Assembly: GCF_014201585.1 (NCBI RefSeq)
Contig: NZ_JACHES010000008.1
Location: 81,143 to 145,142, forward strand
DNA from: Anoxybacillus tengchongensis
GTDB taxonomy: Bacteria; Bacillota; Bacilli; Bacillales; Anoxybacillaceae
Length of the DNA stretch: 64,000 bases
Direction of reading: 5' to 3'
Shown: in pieces, positions 57,693 through 64,000 of the stretch
How the letters are laid out: every line of letters begins with the position of its first letter
Position numbering within the stretch: position 1 is the stretch's first letter
Position numbers and translations under genes: made by a program
Notes under the pieces: generated by a model
Database searches by the model: none
Told to the model about the DNA's origin: nothing
Seen by the model: the letters and a program-made list of their open reading frames with translations, nothing else

Positions 57693-58343
57693 ATGGCTCG
57701 TATTTTAATTGTCGACGATCATCTTCTTGTTTGTGAAGGTACGAAAAATGTGCTCGAATGTGAAGGGGATTTTCAAGTAGACATTACGACATCTGCGAGC
57801 GAAGCAGAACAAATGATCGAGCAACGTGCGTATGATGTATGTTTACTTGACTGGTGTATGCCGGATATGAGCGGTATCGAATTGAGTAAACGAATTCTCG
57901 AAAAACAGCCGAATGCGAAAATTGTCATCTATACCGGATATGATATTGTTCCTTTTTTAAATTATTTCATTGAATCAGGCATTACAGGCTTTGTCAGTAA
58001 AACCGCATCAAGCGAGCAATTAGTGACAGCGATTCGCTGTGCGCTACGAGATGAGGCGGTCATTCCTGTGCATGTATTGCGTCAGCTGTGCCGTTGTGGA
58101 GCAAAAGAAAATATGGATGAAAACGGACAACTGGCTGTGCTGAGTCCTCTCGAGCAAGAACTATTAATGGAAGTTGCTAACGGCTTATGTAATAAAGACA
58201 TTGCCAAAAAACATCACACGAGTCAAAGAACGATAGAAAGACATTTATCGCGCATCTTCACAAAGCTGCACGTATCTTCACGAATAGAAGCAGTGGAAAA
58301 AGCAAAACAATTAGGGCTCATTCCAGAGCATCATATGTTGTGA
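57693..58343 (+). CDS. comA: ComA response regulator (NarL/LuxR family)
   Basis: DNA-binding response regulator phosphorylated by ComP, 216 residues (B. subtilis ComA 214). The receiver domain (about 1-120) has the acidic pair D8-D9, phospho-acceptor D53 (LLDWCMPDMSG), T and K residues in YTGYDI and VSKTAS. The LuxR-type helix-turn-helix is at about 148-210 (NKDIAKKHHTSQRTIERHL). Ribosome site AAAGGAGAG precedes ATG 57693. The three tripartite promoter sites in this island are its likely targets. Confidence 0.93.
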   Translation: MARILIVDDHLLVCEGTKNVLECEGDFQVDITTSASEAEQMIEQRAYDVCLLDWCMPDMSGIELSKRILEKQPNAKIVIYTGYDIVPFLNYFIESGITGFVSKTASSEQLVTAIRCALRDEAVIPVHVLRQLCRCGAKENMDENGQLAVLSPLEQELLMEVANGLCNKDIAKKHHTSQRTIERHLSRIFTKLHVSSRIEAVEKAKQLGLIPEHHML

Positions 58344-58380
58344 ATGCCTTCACCGGATCGGTGAGGGCATTTTCTTTTTT
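58343..58380 (+). terminator. Intrinsic terminator after comA
   Basis: AATGCCTTCACCG - GAT - CGGTGAGGGCATT, 13 bp with one G-T pair, followed by TTCTTTTTT. A decayed copy occurs at 50111-50137. Confidence 0.93.
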
Positions 58381-58384
58381 GGAA

Positions 58385-58474
58385 GTCCGCCATTTCGTGT
58401 CGGTATCCGACAAAAAAAATGGCGGGGTTCGACACCATGTTGGCGGTGAATGAGTGAAAATGTGAGGCTATAAT
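58385..58474 (+). promoter_or_regulatory. ComA-type promoter, copy 3 (before the KAS III-MMPL operon)
   Basis: TGGCGG (58420-58425) and TGGCGG (58441-58446) are again 21 bp apart, and TATAAT (58469-58474) starts 23 bases after the end of the second, with GTGAAT at the -35 position. The middle element lost one base (CGACA instead of CCGACA) but the 21-bp spacing is kept because the following spacer is one base longer. A distal perfect dyad TGTCGG-TAT-CCGACA lies at 58398-58412. Sequence after the -10 (AGGTTGAAT) is shared with copy 1. Confidence 0.68.
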
Positions 58475-58512
58475 TAGGTTGAATGAAGAAAAAGCTTGTG
58501 GAGGGGATGAAA

Positions 58513-59508
58513 ATGTTTAAAGTAAAGATTGCTGGAATGGGAAAAGCTGTTGGATCATTAAAAGTAAAGAGTCAAGAATTAGAAGAGCAAATGAATGTTA
58601 CAAGCGGTTGGATTGTTAAGGCAACAGGTATTGATTCTAGACATTATGTGAATTTTGAAGATGGAGAAAATGCGTTAACACTTGGTATAAAAGCTGCTAA
58701 GCAGGCAATCAAAAATAGTGGGATTGATCCGAAACAGATTGATTGTATAATTGGTGCCAATGGTTCTCCATTACAGTCTATTCCTTGTGGAGCTAGTTTA
58801 TTTCAGCGAGAATTAGGTTTGGGTGATTCAGGAATTCCGTGTTTTGATGTTGATTCGACGTGCTATAGTTTCGGATTAGCTTTATTTGTGGCTGCTAATC
58901 TTATTCATAATCAAGTCTACAATCGCATCTTAATCATCAGTTCAGATGCTCCAAGTCCAACATTGCTAAAAACTTCTAATGAGGTAAGGGCTTTATTTGG
59001 AGATGGGGCTGCTGCTGCGATTGTTACTAAATCAGAAAAGGATGGAAAAAGCGCTCTTCAACATTTCAAAATGCAAACTTACGGATCGGGAGCCGATTTA
59101 ACTTGCGTGAAGGGCGGGGGTACGCTAAGACACCCAAATGACCCGAAAACAAGAATAGAAGACAATTTGTTTCAGATGGATGGCAGGAAAGTGTTTAGGT
59201 ATGCAGTTCGTCTACTTCCTGATTTTTTTAAAGATTTTTTTTCAGAAAGTGGTATATGTCAAAGTGATGTGAAATATTTGTTCCCTCATCAAACAAGCAA
59301 GCATGGAATAGATATTTTTAGAAAGTTTGGATTTCGTTCAGAACAAATTGCTTCTCATATTTCTACACATGGGAACTGCATTGCAGCTTCTCTTCCAATG
59401 TTGTTGTACGATTACATAGAGGATAACAGGATTAAGAGAGGAGATTTGGTGTTATTATTCGGAACTTCTGCCGGTTTATCTATAGGATGTGTAGCTTTGA
59501 CGTACTAA
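58513..59508 (+). CDS. Ketoacyl-ACP synthase III-like (FabH-like) enzyme
   Basis: Thiolase-fold enzyme of 331 residues resembling FabH, which condenses an acyl-CoA with malonyl-ACP. The catalytic triad is complete: C117 (DVDSTCYSFG), H259 (LFPHQTSKHG) and N288 (STHGNCIAAS), plus the GDGAAAAIV block (163-171). It is not the housekeeping fabH: it stands alone with an MMPL exporter, behind a ComA-type promoter, and is more AT-rich than the core genes. Such stand-alone KAS III proteins make or transfer acyl groups in natural-product pathways. ATG 58513 lies six bases after GGAGGGG; ATG 58507 and the frame up to 58483 are less likely. Product unknown; no ACP or reductase gene lies beside it. Confidence 0.85.
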   Translation: MFKVKIAGMGKAVGSLKVKSQELEEQMNVTSGWIVKATGIDSRHYVNFEDGENALTLGIKAAKQAIKNSGIDPKQIDCIIGANGSPLQSIPCGASLFQRELGLGDSGIPCFDVDSTCYSFGLALFVAANLIHNQVYNRILIISSDAPSPTLLKTSNEVRALFGDGAAAAIVTKSEKDGKSALQHFKMQTYGSGADLTCVKGGGTLRHPNDPKTRIEDNLFQMDGRKVFRYAVRLLPDFFKDFFSESGICQSDVKYLFPHQTSKHGIDIFRKFGFRSEQIASHISTHGNCIAASLPMLLYDYIEDNRIKRGDLVLLFGTSAGLSIGCVALTY

Positions 59509-59546
59509 AACATCAATGGGAAAGGTTCACTAACCATATATGTTAT

Positions 59547-59577
59547 GAAAATAAACGGTCAAGGATCCGTTATTTTC
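59547..59577 (+). promoter_or_regulatory. Intercistronic hairpin between KAS III-like and MMPL genes
   Basis: GAAAATAAACGG (59547-59558) pairs with CCGTTATTTTC (59567-59577), 11 bp with one bulged A. No T run follows, so it is more likely an mRNA-stabilising or attenuating element than a full terminator. Confidence 0.5.
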
Positions 59578-59619
59578 ACGGGAAAACTATAGTGAATATT
59601 TTTGAGAGATGGTGATTTC

Positions 59620-61797
59620 ATGTTTAAAAGCTTGGGGAAGATGGCGTATGTTTATCGATGGATTATATTAGCTTTGTGGGTGATGATTTCATTTTTGCTT
59701 GTTTCATATGCATTTAAACTTCCGAACGTGCTTAGTGGCGATGGATTCGAGATGAAAAAAGGTTCTTATGCAGAAGTTCAAAAAATAGCGAGTGAAGAGT
59801 TTAATCTCCCAAATAACAGTGTTATTGTTTTATTTGAAAAAGAAAAAAAAGTAGAATACGAAGAGTTCATACATTTTATACAAAAAAAACTTGAGAGTGT
59901 TCGAAATGTAGAGGGATTAGTTAGTCTTATATCTCCTTATGATCGAGAAGAGCAGCTAAAGAACAATGTAGCATTTGCTGTTTTAGGATTTGACCGAGAA
60001 TTCAATAATATGGAAGATATACTCCGTGAGTTAAAGAGAAAGTTAAAAAGTGAGGATGGAATTTACATTCGTTTGACAGGTCCTGCATTAATTAATGAGG
60101 ACATGAATAAAGCAAGTCAAGAGGATTTGAAGAAAGCCGAAATGATTGGAATCCCAATTGCTTTAATTATCTTGTTAATCGCATTTGGTAGTTTTGTGGC
60201 GGCGTTTATTCCAATTGTAATTGGTTTACTTGCGGTTAGTTGTTCAATGGGAACGTTGTATTTCATCGGTCAGTATAAAGAGTTGTCCATTTTTACTTTG
60301 AATATTGTTCCAATGATTGGCTTGGCTTTAGGAATTGATTTTGCTTTATTGTTTATTAGTAGGTTTCGAGAAGAGTTAAAATCTGCGGATATAAAGGGAG
60401 CTACCGCTGTTGCAGTACAAACAGCAGGGAGAGCTATTTTATTTTCGGCTTTATGCGTGATTTTAGGGTTGGCTGGCATGTTAGTTATTGATGTTGAGAT
60501 TTTTAAGACGGTCGCTATTAGCGGAGTAGTGATTGTTATCTTCTCATCGGTCATAGCTTTAACATTTTTACCTGCTCTTCTCTCTATAATAGGAGGAAAT
60601 ATTAATAGGCTACAAATTTTAAATGTGAACGAGAGTGGAGAGAGTGTATGGCATCGATTTTCCAAGTTTGTCATGAAAAGAGCAGGAAAATTGGCTTTGA
60701 TTAGTTTCGGAATTTTACTTCTATTTTCAATTCCTATTTTTCAAATGAAACTAAGTATCCCAGATGCTACAGCACTTCCAAAAAAGTATGATACTAGAAT
60801 AGCGTATGAAACGTACGAGAAGGAATTTTTGGGTAAAAATCATTCAGAAGTCTTAATGATTGTTCGTATGAAGGAAAATAATATACTTGAGGAAGAATCT
60901 CTTAGACAGATTGAGAATTTGTTGCAGAAGTTGAGGAAAGAAAACATTGTGGCGAATATCGATTCTATTTTTTCAATCAAGGGAGATTTAAATTACCAGC
61001 AACTTTATAGGCTTTTGCACAACGACGAAACGAGGAGAAAATTGGATCCTGTTATTGATAGATTGGTGAAAGGTAATCAAACAATCTTTACAGTTCGTTT
61101 AAATGTTGATTTTGATTCGGAAGAAGCAAAAGAGTTTGTGAAACGTTGGGAAAAAAATGACGGTCAGATGGAAGTGCTATTGGGAGGGTTACCAAAATTT
61201 AATCAAGAGATTTATGATGAAATTTCGGGAAACTTTAAGTACAGCTTATTGATAGTCTTTACATCTACATTTGTTATTTTAGTGATAGCATTTCGCTCAA
61301 TCGTTGTTCCTTTAAAGGCAATTGTGATGAATATCATGAGTTTGATTGCATCATTCGGTCTTTTAGTATGGATTTTTCAAGAAGGGCACTTTGGTTTTGA
61401 AGCGGTTTCGACCATTGCCCTTATGATTCCGGTTTTCGTTTTTGGAGTTGTCTTTGGCTTGTCTATGGACTATGAAGTTTTCTTGTTGTCCAAAATTCAA
61501 GAAATCTACTTGAAGACGGGGGATAATGATAAAGCTACGATTGAAGGATTATCCACAACTAGTAGGGTGATTACCTTTGCAGCGCTTATTATGATTATTG
61601 TAACAGGAGCATTTGCATTTACAGGCATTGTGCCTGTTAGACAGATGGGATTAGGTATAGCTTTAGCTATATTTATTGATGCAACAATCGTTCGGCTATT
61701 GCTTGTTCCATCTCTAATGAAACTTATGGGAAACGTCAATTGGTGGGCACCTAAGTTTTTAAAAAAGCTTCAACAAAACGTTTTTTATGAATACTAA
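59620..61797 (+). CDS. MMPL/RND-family transporter
   Basis: A 725-residue membrane protein of the MMPL type, which exports lipids and other hydrophobic compounds using the proton gradient. Layout is the usual duplication: one helix (about 15-35), an extracytoplasmic domain (about 36-170), five helices (about 175-330), then a second set (helix about 355-375, extracytoplasmic 380-540, helices 545-700). Conserved blocks include GLALGIDFALLFISRFREEL (about 231-250) and FGLSMDYEVFLLSKIQE (about 614-630). ATG 59620 is preferred to 59602. Pairing with the KAS III-like gene under a quorum promoter suggests it exports that enzyme's acyl product. Confidence 0.87.
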   Translation: MFKSLGKMAYVYRWIILALWVMISFLLVSYAFKLPNVLSGDGFEMKKGSYAEVQKIASEEFNLPNNSVIVLFEKEKKVEYEEFIHFIQKKLESVRNVEGLVSLISPYDREEQLKNNVAFAVLGFDREFNNMEDILRELKRKLKSEDGIYIRLTGPALINEDMNKASQEDLKKAEMIGIPIALIILLIAFGSFVAAFIPIVIGLLAVSCSMGTLYFIGQYKELSIFTLNIVPMIGLALGIDFALLFISRFREELKSADIKGATAVAVQTAGRAILFSALCVILGLAGMLVIDVEIFKTVAISGVVIVIFSSVIALTFLPALLSIIGGNINRLQILNVNESGESVWHRFSKFVMKRAGKLALISFGILLLFSIPIFQMKLSIPDATALPKKYDTRIAYETYEKEFLGKNHSEVLMIVRMKENNILEEESLRQIENLLQKLRKENIVANIDSIFSIKGDLNYQQLYRLLHNDETRRKLDPVIDRLVKGNQTIFTVRLNVDFDSEEAKEFVKRWEKNDGQMEVLLGGLPKFNQEIYDEISGNFKYSLLIVFTSTFVILVIAFRSIVVPLKAIVMNIMSLIASFGLLVWIFQEGHFGFEAVSTIALMIPVFVFGVVFGLSMDYEVFLLSKIQEIYLKTGDNDKATIEGLSTTSRVITFAALIMIIVTGAFAFTGIVPVRQMGLGIALAIFIDATIVRLLLVPSLMKLMGNVNWWAPKFLKKLQQNVFYEY

Positions 61798-61870
61798 AAA
61801 GAATACGTCAAGGCAAAAAGCGTCGAAATGAATAAGTTTTATGCCGTAACAATAAGCTTATTGTATCATT

Positions 61871-63479
61871 GTAACTATTCACCCCAATAGTAGCGTGTAA
61901 AGAAGCGCAACACAAATAGGGCATCCCTGTGATAAAAAATGCCCTACGTAGCGGAAAGAACACGATCGAGCGTTTCGCCCGTCAACAGAAGACATAACGA
62001 ATCTCACACGTTTTTTTCGTGTTTCGTCAGTGTGGAAACGATGCTTCTTGTGATGCAAAACGACTGGGCGAATGTTTCTTCGCGAAACGTACCCGAAATG
62101 TTCTCTTTCACTTTGACCATGCGAAGATCGCGTTCAGCTTGGTTGTTGTCAAAGGGAACATGCACTTCACGTAAGAAACGCAACGCTTCTTCCTTTCGTT
62201 TCTGAAGCCGTCGAACAAAAGCGAGTGCTTTTTTCGGAAGAGGCGTCATCGTTTCTAATCGGTGCTGTGCTTTCGCTAGGATGCGATCATACACTCGTTC
62301 CTATCGTTTCGCTTCTTCTTCGGAAAGCGCACCGTGATGAGCTTCGACGGCCTGTTTGGCGGCTAACAGAAACGTGGTCATGCGCGATGCCCATGTATGC
62401 CCTTGTTCGATAAAACCCTTCAATTCACGCAAATGATGGGCGTGACAAAGGGCATGGGTGGCTTGCGTGTATTTTGGATACGTACCGAACCCATCGTGCA
62501 TCATCGTCCCTTGATATCGCGGAAGAATCCCGATGTCATCGGTCGCTTTCTTTCCACGAGAAACGTGAGAAGCCAAGTACGTATATTTCGATGTACACGC
62601 GACATGCCCCATGCGAGTTTCCCATGGATGCTCAAACTCGTCTCATCGACATGCAGGATGTTGGATTCAAGTAAGGCGTCTTCGATGATGTCCATATTCG
62701 ATTCTAGCGCTTGGCGACCTCGTTTCACCATATTGGCAAGGGTTCCTGTACTAACCGAGTGTTGATATAACGCTTCGATTGTATCACTTAAACGCTTGTA
62801 CGGGATCAATTGGATATGATGCAAATAAACAACGAGCGCCGTGAGCCGTGGACCATATTGCACATGATTCGTGACATGGGATGGGAATTCGGCTTGTTGA
62901 ACACATCGGCCATGTGGGCAGGATTTCACTTCACGTTCATGCTGTGTCACTTCGATCGTCACGGGAGGGAGATCAAACACTTGACGGACATCGACTTTGA
63001 ACGGTTTGACCTCACGCAAAGAAGCCCCACATCCTTGACACGCGTTCACACGATGGATGATGCGATGATGTGGATGTTCCACTTGATGGAGCGTCGTTCC
63101 TTGATGCCCTTCTTGTCCGCCTGGTTTGTTGCCAGATGGCTTGCGAGAAGAATGGGTGTGAAAACGGTCAGAAGATGGGGGCAAATGGCTATTGGAGCTG
63201 TTTTTTTTCGTGCGTGCTTCCAGCTCTTGAACGCGATACTTGAGTTGTTCATTTTCTTTGCGTAACTGTTTGATTTCGTGACGCAAATGTTCATTTTCTT
63301 GAACGAGTTGATGAATGAGCTGTTTCTGTTGTTGGACTTTGCCGATTAAGCTCTCAACTGTAAATACAGCTTGTTGTACCGTCAACATGCGATTCACCTC
63401 CTTGTCTATCAATATTCACATCATAGACAGGAAAAGCAAAAAATATTCAGCTCACTTGATCATGTGGCTGAATAGTTAC
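61871..63479 (-). mobile_element. Degenerate IS66-family insertion sequence (single-gene type)
   Basis: About 1.6 kb bounded by imperfect terminal inverted repeats: GTAACTATTCACCCC at the left (61871-61885) and, on the other strand, GTAACTATTCAGCC at the right (63466-63479). It contains only the large transposase gene, on the minus strand, like the ISBst12-type members, with no tnpA or tnpB. The flanking bases (GTATCATT and GATTGTTA) are not an 8-bp target duplication, so one side may have rearranged. The transposase is broken, so the element can move only with outside help. Confidence 0.75.
61944..63388 (-). pseudogene. IS66 transposase (TnpC), frameshifted with two internal stops
   Basis: On the minus strand translation from ATG 63388 (after AAGGAGGTG) gives the IS66 N-terminus with a leucine-zipper-like coiled coil (QLVQENEHLRHEIKQLRKEN), the zinc-ribbon region and LHVDETSLSIHGKLAWG. 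Near 62610 the frame shifts; the expected continuation VACTSKYTYLASHVSRGKKA and the HDGFGTYPKY catalytic block follow in another frame. A TAG at 62303-62301 and a TGA at 62006-62004 interrupt the rest (FDNNQAERDLRMVKVKENIS; then DSLCLLLTGETLDRVLSAT), ending at 61944. Together about 480 codons, near full length for the family, but not functional. Confidence 0.85.
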
Positions 63480-63525
63480 GATTGTTATAAGTATATTTTG
63501 GGTAGCAACATTTCAACTGAGTGAA

Positions 63526-63795
63526 ATGTTGTTCCTTTTCATCTTAGTACTCATTCAACTAATGGGGAGCGCTTTGCTAAAAAAATTTGAGTTACAGCCA
63601 AAAAAAATGAATCAAAAGGAAGGAAGAAGCCGAATGAATCGATACCAGAAAATTGCCATAGGAGTAATGTTGTTCGTGCCTTTGATTTTCTTGATCGTTT
63701 CTTTATTGATGGACAGATGGGGATTTTTCCTTTGGAGTTTGGCACCAAGCTTTACTGTGGGGATGACGGGATTTTTCGTAGCGAAAGATAAATAA
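63526..63795 (+). CDS. Small membrane protein of unknown function
   Basis: The open frame of 89 codons contains two possible starts. ATG 63634 has a good ribosome site (AAGGAAGGAAG) and would give a 53-residue protein with two membrane segments (IAIGVMLFVPLIFLIVSLLM and FFLWSLAPSFTVGMTGFFVA). The upstream ATG 63526 adds a third hydrophobic segment and a basic linker but has only a weak ribosome site. I favour the shorter form but list the whole frame. It lies just outside the right end of the IS66 element, which may have cut away its original upstream region. No recognised family. Confidence 0.5.
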   Translation: MLFLFILVLIQLMGSALLKKFELQPKKMNQKEGRSRMNRYQKIAIGVMLFVPLIFLIVSLLMDRWGFFLWSLAPSFTVGMTGFFVAKDK

Positions 63796-63867
63796 CACGC
63801 ATATGTTGTACACCTAGCTCTCTTGTTCATTTTCTTAATATTAAGATTTTTTAGCACCTTGAATCCG

Positions 63868-63873
63868 TATAAT
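63868..63873 (+). promoter_or_regulatory. -10 hexamer before the right copy of the hairpin leader
   Basis: A consensus TATAAT 24 bases before the leader ORF. No good -35 and no ComA-type repeats are seen upstream, unlike promoter copy 1 before the left repeat. Confidence 0.35.
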
Positions 63874-63896
63874 GAATTTTTAAAGGGAGAGGAACA

Positions 63897-63959
63897 ATGC
63901 ATAATATTCGTAGTGCTAGTTCTCAACTAGCACTACGAGTCAATTTATCTATTATGTGA
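63897..63959 (+). CDS. Possible 20-residue leader peptide spanning the hairpin, copy 2
   Basis: ATG 63897 behind GGGAGAGG opens a 20-codon frame (begins MHNIRSASSQLALR, ends NLSIM) that runs through the whole hairpin at 63908-63938. It stops at TGA in ATGTGAGGTG, overlapping the ribosome site of the next gene. That layout suggests translational coupling or attenuation. In the left copy the same region is read by a much shorter, out-of-frame ORF, so the peptide sequence itself is probably not conserved. Confidence 0.35.
   Translation: MHNIRSASSQLALRVNLSIM
63908..63938 (+). repeat. Strong leader hairpin, copy 2
   Basis: TCGTAGTGCTAGTT (63908-63921) and AACTAGCACTACGA (63925-63938) form a perfect 14-bp stem with the same CTC loop as at 50290. 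The left arms of the two copies differ in sequence at one base, where this copy restores pairing. Confidence 0.8.
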
Positions 63960-64000
63960 GGTGTTCTCCACATGCACCAGCATCTTCCTTTGGAAGAAGA
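63916..64000 (+). repeat. Direct repeat, right copy
   Basis: Matches 50301-50385 at 79 of 85 positions and is cut off by the window edge, so the full repeat may be longer. Confidence 0.85.
63972..64000 (+). CDS. Start of a second small membrane protein paralogue (partial)
   Basis: ATG 63972, behind GAGGTG, opens a frame beginning MHQHLPLEE, nearly the same as MHRHLPLEE of the gene at 50357. Only nine full codons are in the window. Confidence 0.6.

Noticed and set aside
62810..63265. 151-codon plus-strand open frame inside the IS66 element
   Set aside because: Shadow of the transposase coding strand; the minus-strand frame has the clear IS66 motifs.
61863..63487. Target-site duplication flanking the IS66 element
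   Set aside because: The 8 bases on each side of the inverted repeats (GTATCATT and GATTGTTA) do not match.

Overview
The window looks like the chromosome of a thermophilic, spore-forming member of the Bacillaceae, most likely Anoxybacillus or a close Geobacillus relative. This is an inference from three things: the B. subtilis-like order dnaE, ytsJ, accDA, pfkA, pyk, ytvI, ytwI, citZ, icd, mdh, phoPR, polA, mutM, ytaF, coaE, gapB, speD, nrdR, dnaB, dnaI, ytxC, thrS, infC, rpmI, rplT, ysdC, sspI, ysgA, pheST; the sporulation genes ytvI, ytaF, ytxC and sspI; and a DNA polymerase I whose proofreading site is lost, as in Geobacillus.

Bases 1-32.7 kb are core chromosome, nearly all on the + strand. 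They hold central carbon metabolism (malic enzyme with a probable GntR-type operator, acetyl-CoA carboxylase transferase, phosphofructokinase, pyruvate kinase, the citZ-icd-mdh TCA group, gluconeogenic GapB), phosphate sensing (PhoPR), replication and repair (Pol I, MutM, DnaB, DnaI, NrdR), polyamine synthesis (SpeD behind a structured leader), and translation (thrS behind a T-box; infC-rpmI-rplT behind an L20-type leader, with infC starting at ATT).

Bases 32.7-44.6 kb are a galactose catabolic island. It has an Mgl-type ABC importer (mglBAC) and a second transcription unit galK-galE-galT-GH42 beta-galactosidase-LacI-type regulator, followed by galM. The mglB and galK promoters share a 14-base operator-like string, and a one-mismatch cre lies before mglB. 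Core genes resume with sspI, msrA, ysgA and T-box-controlled pheST (44.7-50.1 kb).

Bases 50.1-64 kb are an accessory island placed directly after pheT. Its centre is a complete comQ-comX-comP-comA quorum-sensing locus (54.3-58.3 kb), including a 51-codon comX pheromone gene with a Trp as its second-last residue. Three related promoters (50.15, 51.12 and 58.39 kb) carry a tripartite ComA-like site with fixed geometry: direct repeats exactly 21 bp apart and 23 bases from the last repeat to the -10 hexamer, with no good -35. They precede a small membrane protein, a secreted 147-residue protein, and a two-gene unit made of a ketoacyl synthase III-like enzyme and an MMPL/RND-type exporter. I infer a pheromone-triggered regulon that makes and exports an unknown, probably acyl-containing, product.

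The same island holds a coiled-coil polymorphic toxin with a DUF2750-like immunity partner, an orphan toxin remnant, and decayed IS1380-like and IS66 elements. A direct repeat about 13.6 kb apart (50.30 and 63.92 kb) brackets it. Each copy of the repeat contains a strong hairpin, a short upstream ORF and the start of the same small membrane protein gene.
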